Assembly (NCBI GenBank): GCA_032622095.1
Contig: CP136066.1
Location: forward strand, 156,759,152-156,823,151
Direction: 5' to 3'
Source: Siphonodentalium dalli
Lineage: Eukaryota > Mollusca > Scaphopoda > Gadilida > Siphonodentaliidae
DNA: 64,000 nt
Below are positions 1-9,900 of this stretch, piece after piece. The translations under genes were made by a program, and so were the position numbers. The notes under the pieces are model-generated. The model ran no database searches. It was not told the DNA's origin and saw only the letters and a list, made by a program, of their open reading frames with translations. Each line of letters starts with the position of its first letter. The stretch's first letter is position 1.

Positions 1-25
1 CAATATAATATCAACATGAGTAGAG

Positions 26-2119
26 TTATGGCTGGTTTGATTTCAGTTTATCATTCGTGGTCTCTGACGTAGTCCCATGTTGCTTTCTTTGCCGATGTTG
101 CAAGATCCTTAGTAACATCATAACTGTAACACTCCCCGTCGTTTTTGTCGCCAAAAGTCCACACAGAGTGTCATTGTTCAGTTCAGACCGGAAACATGTC
201 TGAATTTTTCTAACCATTGAAAAAACTCGTTCACAGTCGGCATTACTGTTAGGTATGCAAAGCAGGCACATTATCACTTTGGAAAGAGACGGAAATCGAG
301 TAACTCCTCTGATTGTTTTTAACTTTAACACCTTGAACCACCAGCTGTCAACCCTGTCTGCCTCTATGTCGAATTCTGGTAGATCTCTGGATGTCAGGAA
401 GTCGAATTCTTCTTGCAATGTCTCTGTACAGCTGTCCAATTTAAACCGAGTTCCGATTCGTTCAGGAATACCATCGTCGATGTTCTCTCGCACAGCCGGG
501 TCTGGGTTTAATACACACATGTCGGCCAGGAGTTTGTCCTTAAACGGAAATCGCTGGATCATCTTCTGCACAATAGCTTCGTAGAACCGTCTGACTGTAT
601 CGAAGAATTCAACAAGGTCGATGGCTTTGATGACTTTGTTCTCCTCGAGATAACGACGGGCGGGTAATCCGATGGCAATGGTGTCGTTCGCAAGCTGATT
701 ATCGCGCACTTTGAACTCGACGTCAGTCATATCATCTGCAGCTTTGATCACCTTCTTCTGGACGAATTTGGCGAGGAACTTTCGCAAGAGCCGATACATT
801 TCAGGTTGAATGTGCCACATCATGGTTTCGTCGGACTGGAACAGGCAGTTGAACTCGTTGAGTGGAGCAATGATGTGTTCCAGGAACAGAAAATACAACT
901 TCATCTGATGATTTTGTAGACGGGCTGTCGTGCGAGAAATTCTGCTGACACTATCAGTTTCACTGGCATTCAACTTGGAGAAGTAGAGTTCTAATGCATC
1001 CCAATGGTGAAGCAGGCGTTTTATACATTTCTCAAGACTAAGCCACCTGGTCGCGGTGTGCTTCAGTATCTTAAGGGGGTCGGTGTCCGTGAATTCCAAG
1101 AATTTCTGATACTCCTCCTTCCGTTTAGAACTTTTACTGAAGTGAAAATGAACATCCCGTAGAAGTTCCTCAACTGGTAATTGTATCTCCTTCATTGCTT
1201 TCTTTGCGCACAAGTTAGCAAGGTGGCAGATACACCCCAAGTTCAGAACCGATGGACTCTCCTCCCGGATTTTAGTAAATACCGAACATTTTCTCCCCAT
1301 CATTACGTTACAATTGTCCGAACAGAAGGCCGTAACATTGGTCCATGGTATGTTGAGTTTCTTGAAAACAAGGTCAATCTCGTTGAATATGGTTGAAGCG
1401 TCGCTGATGTTGCAGACCGGCATGTCTAGAAATCTGGTAACAGCTTTCTCTGTCATTTCGTCGACGACGCGAACAAGAATAACGAGTTGTTTGTTGGATC
1501 CGGTATCATTGGATTCATCTATCATCAGTGTGAAGCGGCTGTTCCTGCATTTTTCGACGATGGGTTCAGTCAGGGTTGGTGCAATGGCGCGTTTAATGAT
1601 CATCGTCGTTTTCATTCGTCCACATGAGAATTTCTTAGCAATGTCACTGTCGGGAAACATGGTTTTAGACAATTTGTTGAAATGATCCGAAACTGAGAAA
1701 GGAAGGTTGTGTTCTGCCACGAAATTTGAGAATAACACTTCGGCCTTGATAACTTGTTCCGCACTACCGTCTTTCTTGTTTGCGAAAAACTTGTCTAAAG
1801 GTTTTGTCGTCGTCTGTGCTGATGAAAGGTTTTTATGCTGCACAGATTGTCCATGTCTAACTGCATCATTTTTGCCACCGTGGCTCACACTGAAATGTGC
1901 GTTACAAACTTTGCAATATGCTGTATTTGCGTTTCTATCACTTTTAGTAATCCATGGCATGTCACTGATCCATGAATATTTAAATTTTGACTCATAACGG
2001 GCACGTTTTTTGGATGGTTCGACAGACATTTTGAGATGTATACCAGACAGATATGACATAAACGCCATCAGTTGGATTAATATAGGCCCCTTGCCTTCTT
2101 GTGAAAACAAGATTATCAC
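26..2119 (-). CDS. hAT superfamily transposase, intact ORF
   Basis: This 697-codon open frame encodes a DNA transposase of the hAT superfamily. The more likely start is the internal Met at about residue 31 (near 2029), because the preceding residues are hydrophobic and unlike the basic, Ser/Lys/Arg-rich stretch that follows. A BED-like zinc finger is visible at about residues 69-95 (C-x2-C then H-x5-H). The RNase-H-like catalytic core follows: a first Asp in LMIDESND (about residue 200), a second in FCSDNCNVMMG (about 270), then the C-x2-H motif CICHLANLC typical of hAT. The C-terminal dimerisation region carries NADCERVFSM near residue 640. There is no internal stop or frameshift, so the copy looks young or recently active. 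It lies upstream of the first visible ATG2 exon, on the opposite strand, and probably in an ATG2 intron. Confidence 0.92.
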   Translation of the reverse strand: MIILFSQEGKGPILIQLMAFMSYLSGIHLKMSVEPSKKRARYESKFKYSWISDMPWITKSDRNANTAYCKVCNAHFSVSHGGKNDAVRHGQSVQHKNLSSAQTTTKPLDKFFANKKDGSAEQVIKAEVLFSNFVAEHNLPFSVSDHFNKLSKTMFPDSDIAKKFSCGRMKTTMIIKRAIAPTLTEPIVEKCRNSRFTLMIDESNDTGSNKQLVILVRVVDEMTEKAVTRFLDMPVCNISDASTIFNEIDLVFKKLNIPWTNVTAFCSDNCNVMMGRKCSVFTKIREESPSVLNLGCICHLANLCAKKAMKEIQLPVEELLRDVHFHFSKSSKRKEEYQKFLEFTDTDPLKILKHTATRWLSLEKCIKRLLHHWDALELYFSKLNASETDSVSRISRTTARLQNHQMKLYFLFLEHIIAPLNEFNCLFQSDETMMWHIQPEMYRLLRKFLAKFVQKKVIKAADDMTDVEFKVRDNQLANDTIAIGLPARRYLEENKVIKAIDLVEFFDTVRRFYEAIVQKMIQRFPFKDKLLADMCVLNPDPAVRENIDDGIPERIGTRFKLDSCTETLQEEFDFLTSRDLPEFDIEADRVDSWWFKVLKLKTIRGVTRFPSLSKVIMCLLCIPNSNADCERVFSMVRKIQTCFRSELNNDTLCGLLATKTTGSVTVMMLLRILQHRQRKQHGTTSETTNDKLKSNQP

Positions 2120-2563
2120 TAATCAGTGAACTTAAATCATAAAGTATCCGTTACTTAGAAATGTTCATCAATGGGACCTCACAATACAATTGTGCACTTG
2201 TGATTGTACGTATTGTATACTATAACAACACGCTTTATACGTGTGGCTTCTCCAGAGTGTGAAAATCAATTAATACCAGTCACAGTTCACCACTGATCAA
2301 TCTTCAATAAGAGGGAACATCAAAAGTTACCGACTGGTACATTGATTGAACGTTAATGTGTGAGTATTTACGGTACCGGAAATCCATGTAATTTGGGAAA
2401 TCCCCACATACACGAATTTAAAAAACAAAACAAAAACTTCGTTTTGGAATTTTCAATGCGGGGTTTTGATGAATCCGGGAGACATTGGGGGTAATCCGTG
2501 TTTGCGGAATTGCCGCGGGATTCCGTGAGTCTCACGGAGAATCCGTGAAACTTAACAGCTCTG
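2120..2563 (-). mobile_element. 5' noncoding region and terminus of the hAT element
   Basis: The 444 bases upstream of the transposase contain no other gene. The outer end, read on the - strand, begins CAGAGCTGTTAAG, which fits the CAGRG start of hAT terminal inverted repeats. A short palindrome around TCACGGA follows just inside. The 8 bases beyond the end (2564-2571, CTGAGGCC) would be the target duplication. The partner end lies upstream of the window, so neither the inverted repeat nor the duplication can be confirmed here. Confidence 0.6.
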
Positions 2564-2751
2564 CTGAGGCCTAATACACCATTACCCATTTAGCTATCAA
2601 AATGCAGCATGTCTTACCTGTATTAATTTTCTATTGATCACACCGTGATATGCTTCTTCAGTGCAGTGTCGTAATTGTGCATTTTCAACATACTTAATTC
2701 ATTGTTCCACTCGTTTTTTTCTCTATGTTAATAACATGCCAATGTGCCATT

Positions 2752-3100
2752 CAGGGACCAGTCTAGATGTTTCAAATTGGGAGAAGTCACTTCTCCCTTT
2801 TTAATTATCAGGGAGAAGTGGACTTATCAGGGTGATGTCATAATGGCTCAAATTCAATTTACACCCCAACATTAGCCTTTTTTTATTCAATAAGTATAAT
2901 GCAATACAATAGCCAATTTATAAAATTATTATAATAAGTAAGGACACCACTATAATCAGAAAATACAGTTTAATTATACTGTAGGGACATGAATACTGGT
3001 ATATGAAAGAGAAGTCACTTATCCCTAGGACAAAAATAGGGAGAAGTGACAGAATTTAGGGAGAAGATATCTTCAATTTCGCTCTCTTGGCTTGTCCCTG
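2752..3100. mobile_element. Non-autonomous hAT-like MITE (GGGAGAAGTG family)
   Basis: A 349 bp element with ends CAGGGACCAGTC and, inverted, CAGGGACAAGCC. The motif GGGAGAAGTGACTT is repeated in both orientations inside. Flanking octamers GTGCCATT (2744-2751) and CTGCCGTT (3101-3108) match at 6 of 8 positions, as expected for a diverged hAT target duplication. A related copy lies at 17310-18031 in the opposite orientation. Confidence 0.6.
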
Positions 3101-3148
3101 CTGCCGTTCATATGGTTTTTAATCCACAATCAGCTTGTTATTACTCAT

Positions 3149-3848
3149 TATACCCCCTTTTTTTTTTTTAAAGGGGGGTATACTGTTTTGCACCTGTCCG
3201 TCCGTCTGTGCGTCGCGCCGTACGTCCGTCCGATGTCTGTTCATGTCGTAACTTCAACAGTTGTACTGGGATCTCAATGGGATTTGGTATGGATGTTCAC
3301 TACTATGAGGACATTAAAAAAAGGGTTCCATCGTTTTGTTCCGCTATTCCATTCTAGAGTTATTCATCTTTGTTCATCTGGAAATGTTGGCTTTTTGGTC
3401 TGTCTGGTGTCTGTTCATGTCGTAACTTTAACAGTTGTGCTGGGATCTCAATGGAATTTGGTATGGATGTTCACTGCTATAAGGACATTCAATAGGGGGT
3501 TCCATTGTTCTGTTCCGCTTTTCCATTCTAGAGTTATTCATCTTTGTTTATCTGGAAATGTTGGCTGTTTGGTCCATCCGATGTCTGTTCAGCTCATAAC
3601 TTGAACAGTAATGCTCGGATCTCAATGAAATTTTGTATGGATGTTCACCGCTATGAGGACATATAATGGCACATTCAAATGTTTGTTTTGGTTTTTTGTT
3701 CTATAGTTATTCATCTTTGTTTATATGAAAATGCTGATTTCCGGGTCCATATGTCTGAGTATAGCCATCATAAGTTATAGATGTGCCCACACTAGGCGGT
3801 ATGCCATGAGGGGGTATGCACCGGACGACAGTCCATCTCTTGTTATTT
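3149..3848. repeat. Tandem-repeat element, family F5 (copy 1)
   Basis: Starts with the palindrome TATACCCCC...GGGGGTATACTG, followed by several roughly 160-180 bp monomers. Each monomer contains a CCGTCCGTCC-like stretch, ATCTCAATG, TTTGGTATGGATGTTCAC, CTATGAGGACATT and a GAGTTATTCATCTTTG end. It closes with GGGGTATGCACC...CTCTTGTTAT, also seen at 60745. Other copies are at 7022, 13295, 60168 and 62900. The open frames within it are repeats of the monomer, not genes. It ends 6 nt before an ATG2 splice acceptor. Confidence 0.7.
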
Positions 3849-3854
3849 TTACAG

Positions 3855-3922
3855 ATTCACTCTGGATGAATCGGCTCTATTTCTTTCCAACAAATGCCGT
3901 GGAAGGATTGACCTCAAATCAG
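3855..3922 (+). CDS. ATG2: ATG2 visible exon 1
   Basis: The acceptor is TTTTTACAG and the donor CAG^GTATGT. After one leading base the frame reads FTLDESALFLSNKC then IDLKS, matching the LDE-ALYLSD-C segment just before DYVCV in animal ATG2. A different frame through the same bases is also open but does not fit the next exon. This frame ends with one base (g) that completes the first Asp codon of exon 2. Earlier exons must exist upstream of the window. Confidence 0.85.
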
Positions 3923-6900
3923 GTATGTTTTCTCATTAACCCTTTCTTGGCGGGAACTGCACTGGTGCAGCATTAAAGATCCTGTGCCAGTGCAATCTCT
4001 GATATATGCGAGTCTCCCAGCATATTTAAGAGAATGCACTGGCTTACAAGGTCAATATTGTTAGGCCAATGTATTCTCTTATTTATGCAAGGCTCTCTAT
4101 GGGAGACTCAGATATATAATAGAATGCATTGGCACAGGGTTTCACAAAAATTTCAGGACGCTCCAGTCATGCAAAGGTTAAATTATTGAAAAACCCACTT
4201 TTTGTTTGATCTGATGATATTAGCAACCCCGCCATTTATTTGCTAAATTTTACAATCCTATTAAAATTCAATAATCTACAACCAGATGTTATCAGTAAAG
4301 CATTATACGTGTAATTATAATGAAAATGAGTTTATAGCTCGATATTATAATTACCATGTTGTCTACATCATTCATAGAGCATATGAGTGTATTTTGCACT
4401 CATCTCTGGTTCAAATTCATTATTTTGTTGTATATATTCTGTTGAGTATAATAGGAGATGGCCCTATAAATGGCTGGATTTAGTGTACAGTGCCCCTTGA
4501 ATCATTTCACTCCACAAAAAACATAAAAAGAATTGGTATTGACTGTCTTGTAAATGTGGCATATTTGTTACAGATTATGTGTGTGTAGCTGATATGGAGA
4601 GATTCGAGCTTTCATTGAGATCCAGTGATTATAAAGACCAGGTAGCATATAGTAATATTATTATATGTATATATGAATGTATGTCCATTTATTATTTATA
4701 ATTAAAGCATACTGTTTTCTGTTCCACTGTAGATGTATGTGTCACAACTACAAGTATCTATTAAAAAACTTGTGCCAGTGCATTCTTTTATATGTGCGTG
4801 TCTCGCATATATAAGAGAATGCACTGGCTTACAAGGTCGAGGTAAATATTATGCCAAGCCCAGTGCATCTATATCTATATTTGCGAATGTCTGTCTGTCT
4901 GTGTTTTATAGAAATTCACACGGGACCATCTAGATGGCACCAAAGGGATCTAACAGGGGTAACTTTTTACGAGAAAGATAATGGTGCAGGTTAGAATTTT
5001 CTAAAGTGACACCGTTGTTGTCAGGGGCAGAAAAGAGGAGGGGCAGAATTTTTTTTTGTCGCTGATTGCCACCAAACTATATATAATCATCCCCATGATA
5101 TGAGGATCTAATGATGTGGTATAAATATGTCAATACTGGCGCCATTCGAGTCCGGGATGCACGGAAGGGAGAGGGGCACCAAAATAGATAAAAATAATTT
5201 TAGCGCCGACTTCCACCAAATTGATACACATTCTTATCCATGATACGAGGAATCTAATCATGCGATTTAAAGATGCCATATTGGTGATGTTTGTGTGGGG
5301 GTGGGGTTGGCATTAAATTTTATATAAAAATTGTTTAGTCGCCGATCAGACCAAACTTATAAATAATCATCTCCATGGTATCAGGAGTCTGATTGAGTGG
5401 TTTAAAGATGTCAAAAGTGATATACAATTTATGAGAATATGTGTAACACTTTGATCAAGAGTATCTGCTATTCCCACCAAATATCCACAGCATGCAGAGG
5501 GTTTCACGTCACTTTAACCTGGGCAACACCGGGTACCCCTGCTAGTTCTCTTATATATGCGAGGCTCCCTATGAAATGCATTGGCACAGGGTTTTCGTAA
5601 AAAAAATCAGGAAGCACTAGTCATGAAAGGGTTAAATAAACACAAGATTTTTTATGATTTTCAGAGATTCCCCAAGCTGGACTTGAGGCTATCCAACAAC
5701 AGACTGAACATAAGGACATGTTCTGATTCATGCAAGGCCCTCATGGAGCTCATACAGTACTTCGCTAGTGACGGAGATCTGAAGGATTTGATTTCGCCAT
5801 CGAGCAGCACCACATCCAGTATCATAAAGTCCACTCTTGTTAAGGTATCGTAATAGAGAGGTTTTGCAACTCACTTATAGAGACACAACTACGTTTAGCT
5901 ATTCATAGTCGTAAAATTCATGTACGGCCAAACTGTTTGTGTCACAAAAATAACGCGATAATTAGGATTACTGAATATGGCACTGAATGGATAATCGTGC
6001 GCAATGAGCAAGCCTGGAAATAGTGTGTCTGTCATTTGCAGAATGAGGTCCCCAGAGGGTGAATTTAATGATGCTATCCTGCACTGTGGGCTAGCATCAC
6101 CAAATTCACCCTCTGGGAACCTCATTCTGCTTAGGCCTCAACTCCTATGAGAGTCCTAGGATCAGATTGAAGTTCCCCAGTTGAAGTTGGTGATGTTCAC
6201 CCATTAGTCACCTCAATTATGCATTATATCCTGAGATTCCCAGAGGGTGAATTTGGTGATGCTAGTTTGCAGTGTGGGATAGCATCACTAAATTCACCCT
6301 CTGGGGAACTCATTCTGCAAAAGACAGACAGACTATTTCCAGGTTTGGTAAAGAGAATTTATCCTTGCACAATCTTCTGGTCAGATTAAGCACAACATGT
6401 AGAATAATCTTCTCTTCAATCGGACAATTGAGGATAGTTGTTCAAGGCCTATTAACCCTTTACCCAACAGAAGGGCCCTGTGCCAATGCATTCTCTTATA
6501 TATGCGAGTCGACCATAGGTCGCCTCGCATATATAAGAGAATGCATTGGCTTAACACATTAAAAATTATAAAATTGTTAAAGAATGTAAGAAAAAATGGT
6601 ATAAAGTGTTAAAAAAAAGTTTTTTTTTTGGCCAATGCATTCTCTTATATATGCGAGGCGACCTATGGTCGACTCGCATATATAAGAGAATGCATTGGTA
6701 CAGGGCATAACTGTAACCATCACAATGTGGTCAATGAGCCGGTTCCAATGATATCCATATTTGTATGGTTTTATTGAGACCGACCCAAAATAATTTAGGC
6801 TGTTGCAGCTTTATTTGGCAGTTTTTGGCCGGTTTGTTGGGTAAAGGGTTAAGTGACGGCTGTATGATACAACAAAAATAATTGACTTATTGAATGTCTG

Positions 6901-9900
6901 TATCCTTAAATGAAGTCTTTGTACTAACCGAAGAAATTGGTACCATATCCATTGTGAAAGTTAGGACATCATGGCTACAGTTAGAATGTGTGCATAATTA
7001 TACCTCTACTCTCGAAGAGAATGGGGTGTATACTGGATTGACTGCATCAGTCTGTTTGTGCATCAGGGCATCTGTCCATCAATCCATCCGGGCATATATC
7101 TCAGCCTTGGTTTATTGTATCTGAATGAAATTTGAACGTTCACAATCATGACTGTTTTCAAAATAGGGGCAAATGACTTTGTTTGCATTTTCCGTTCTAG
7201 AGTTATTCTTCATTGTTTGTCTGTAAACCTGTGTATTTTGTCCGCCCGCAGAGATATCTCAGCCATGGGTTAATAGATCTGAATGAAATTTGGTATGTGG
7301 GTTTGCCTTCATGACTACTTTCTAAAGAGAGGAAAATGGCATTGTCTCCACATCTGGTTGTAACTAGCAATCTGATTGGCTACACTGCCACATTCAAATC
7401 TCTATGTTGCCAGAGATAACTTATATTGTTCACATTTTCCATTCTAGAGTTATCCTTCTTTATATTCTTTATTTCTCTGGAAATGTGGGGGTTTTTCCCT
7501 TCTGCACAGACATCTCATCCATGGGTTATCGGATCTGTTTTGGTATGGAGGTTCGCCATCATGACTGCATTCAAAAGAGGGATCAATGACGTTGTGTGAA
7601 TCAGAAATATCTTTCTTTGCATATTTTAAAATTGGTTTCCTTTCTGCCAATGTTTTAATTTGTCAATGTAGGGGTATGCCAGCACCTGAGGTACAACTTC
7701 TTGTTTGATGATGTACAAAGTCCCATAAATATAGTTGTAAAACCTCTCTAATTAGTTCATCAGCTTCTTGAAAGGCACATTTACACCCCTGGTTAAGTGG
7801 TCCTGCTAATTTGGTATGATGTTGGTGGGTCCTGCTGAATGTTATGATGCTGGTAGTGCAAACTGATGCTTATGAATATGTAGCGTTAATTTTATATTCC
7901 CGTTTTTAAACAATGGGACGCATTATGTTATTGGTCTGTCCATCGAGCTCTCTTTGTGTCCGTCCGTTCTTCGGTTTTGGTTTCCGGATGATAACTTTAG
8001 ATAGTCTCAACTGAATGAAATGAAATTTTGTATGTGGGGTTTTCTTGCACAAAATACAGGTGAAATTCAAATTCGAGTTCCGTCTGCCAATTTTCACCAG
8101 AGTTATGGAATTTTGTTGGAATTTGCCCTCATTTTTCGTTTTACGGATGATAACTTTAGTAAGTCGGAACTGAATTGAATGGAATTTGCTATGTGAGTTT
8201 ACTAGCCCAAAACACATGTTAAGTTCAATTTCGGATTCTGCCCACAATTTTTCACCAGGTGTGGCCCTTTGTTTATGGAATTGGACTCTATCTATTGTTT
8301 GCGGTTGGCAATTTAAGTATTCATGAAAGGAGTGTTGCCTGTGTATATTCTACCAAAAAACTAAGGTATGATTATGAGCTCTGTCACTTCACCATCACAT
8401 CAGATGGGCCTTTGTTCATATCTCTATTTTGGACAAACCACAGGCATATTTTGCACCATAGTGATGCTCTTGTTTCTAAATTTGACAGTAAAATGAATAA
8501 TTATTCAACTTGAATTACATTGCCCTAAGTAACCGACTCCTTAACCACAGCAGAATTATGGGTAACTTTTCAGGATTTAGTCGGAAATATGGCAACAAGC
8601 CATATTTCCGACTAAATCCTGAAAAGTTACCCATAATTCTGCTGTGGTTAAGGAGTCGATTACTTAGGGCATTACTGTACATTGCCTTTTATAGGAACAA
8701 AGTGAAGAGAAGGAAGAGATCTCCTCATCCAGGTTGGAACATGTTCACGATATGATGGCTGATGCCATGAAAGAATCGATCATTCCACCCCCTGTTCCCA
8801 AACCTCCGAAAGGTAACCAGAATGATTAATATTACATTAATTTAACCCATCCATGAATGGGCTAGCATCACCAAATTCATCCTCTGGGGACCAGGAATCA
8901 TCTTCTGGGAAGTATCTATAGTCACATATTAACATTATTTTTAGTACTTTTTCCATTCTGTTCAGTTTGTATATCCCCTAATTTGCAGAAGATAAATTGC
9001 ATAATCAAGCTGACTAATGGGTGAACATCACCAACTTCAATTGGGGAACTTCAATCTGATCCTAGGTCTCCCATAGCAGTTGAGGCCTAAGCAGAATGAG
9101 GTTCCCAGAGGGTGAATTTGGTGATGCTAGCCAGCTGTGCGGGATTGCGTCACTAAATTCACCCTCTGCCCAGGGACCTCATTCTGCAAAATTCAAGCAC
9201 ACAATATCCAAGCTCACCACTGTTCCCACAGTCCCAAAATGGAACCAGAACATTCCAAGAGCATTTTTGTTCTTGTATCGAGTAGATGTTTGGGCTGTTG
9301 GCCTAAAGAATCCCCCATCCCATAAAATAATCCCATGTACAGTTATAGAATGCACAAAAAGATGATTGTTTTGAGATAATTTTGTTTTTAAATGTTTATT
9401 GAAGAAACAATCATTATGAGGAATGTCATAAACAAAATGGTCAAGGAAATGTATTTATATATACAGGTATATGGCATTCCTCTCATTCATATATACATCT
9501 CTCTCACTATACGTACTCTCCTCCTCACTGCATTCGCTCACCAGTGACATAAAATTATAGAATATAAAGTATATACATGCATTTGCATAGTAGAATATAA
9601 TTTTTTTATTATTATTATATGGGACGTTTTGGATATACACAACTCTCAGCATAGGTGGTATTGGGGAGGTGGGTGGGTCATCAGATTTGTTTTAATGAAC
9701 AGGGGTGATAATCATTATTAGTCACAAAAAAGTCAAAAGTCACACTAGATTCAAGTAACTTTGTTGATTGTTGATTGAGTTTTAAGCTAAACTAATTTTA
9801 ATAAGTGGTAATTATTACAAAATAAAGTGTTGCCAAAACAAAGGGTGCCATTCTATAAATTTCACAGGATAATCAGTGGACTGAACCGAGAGCTTTCCGA

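Noticed and set aside
3092-3604. 170-codon + strand open frame
   Set aside because: It consists of repeating peptides from the F5 tandem monomers (SVHVVT, VLGSQW, FHSRVIHLC). The frame changes between copies, so it is not a gene.
3725-3976. Open frame covering exon 1 in another frame (LWMNRLYFFPTNAVEG)
   Set aside because: It does not fit the phase of exon 2 and has no ATG2 likeness. The frame giving FTLDESALFLSNKC fits both.
6475-6560. Strong hairpins in F1 MITEs as microRNA genes
   Set aside because: They belong to a multi-copy transposable family with TTAA borders. A microRNA call needs small-RNA reads.
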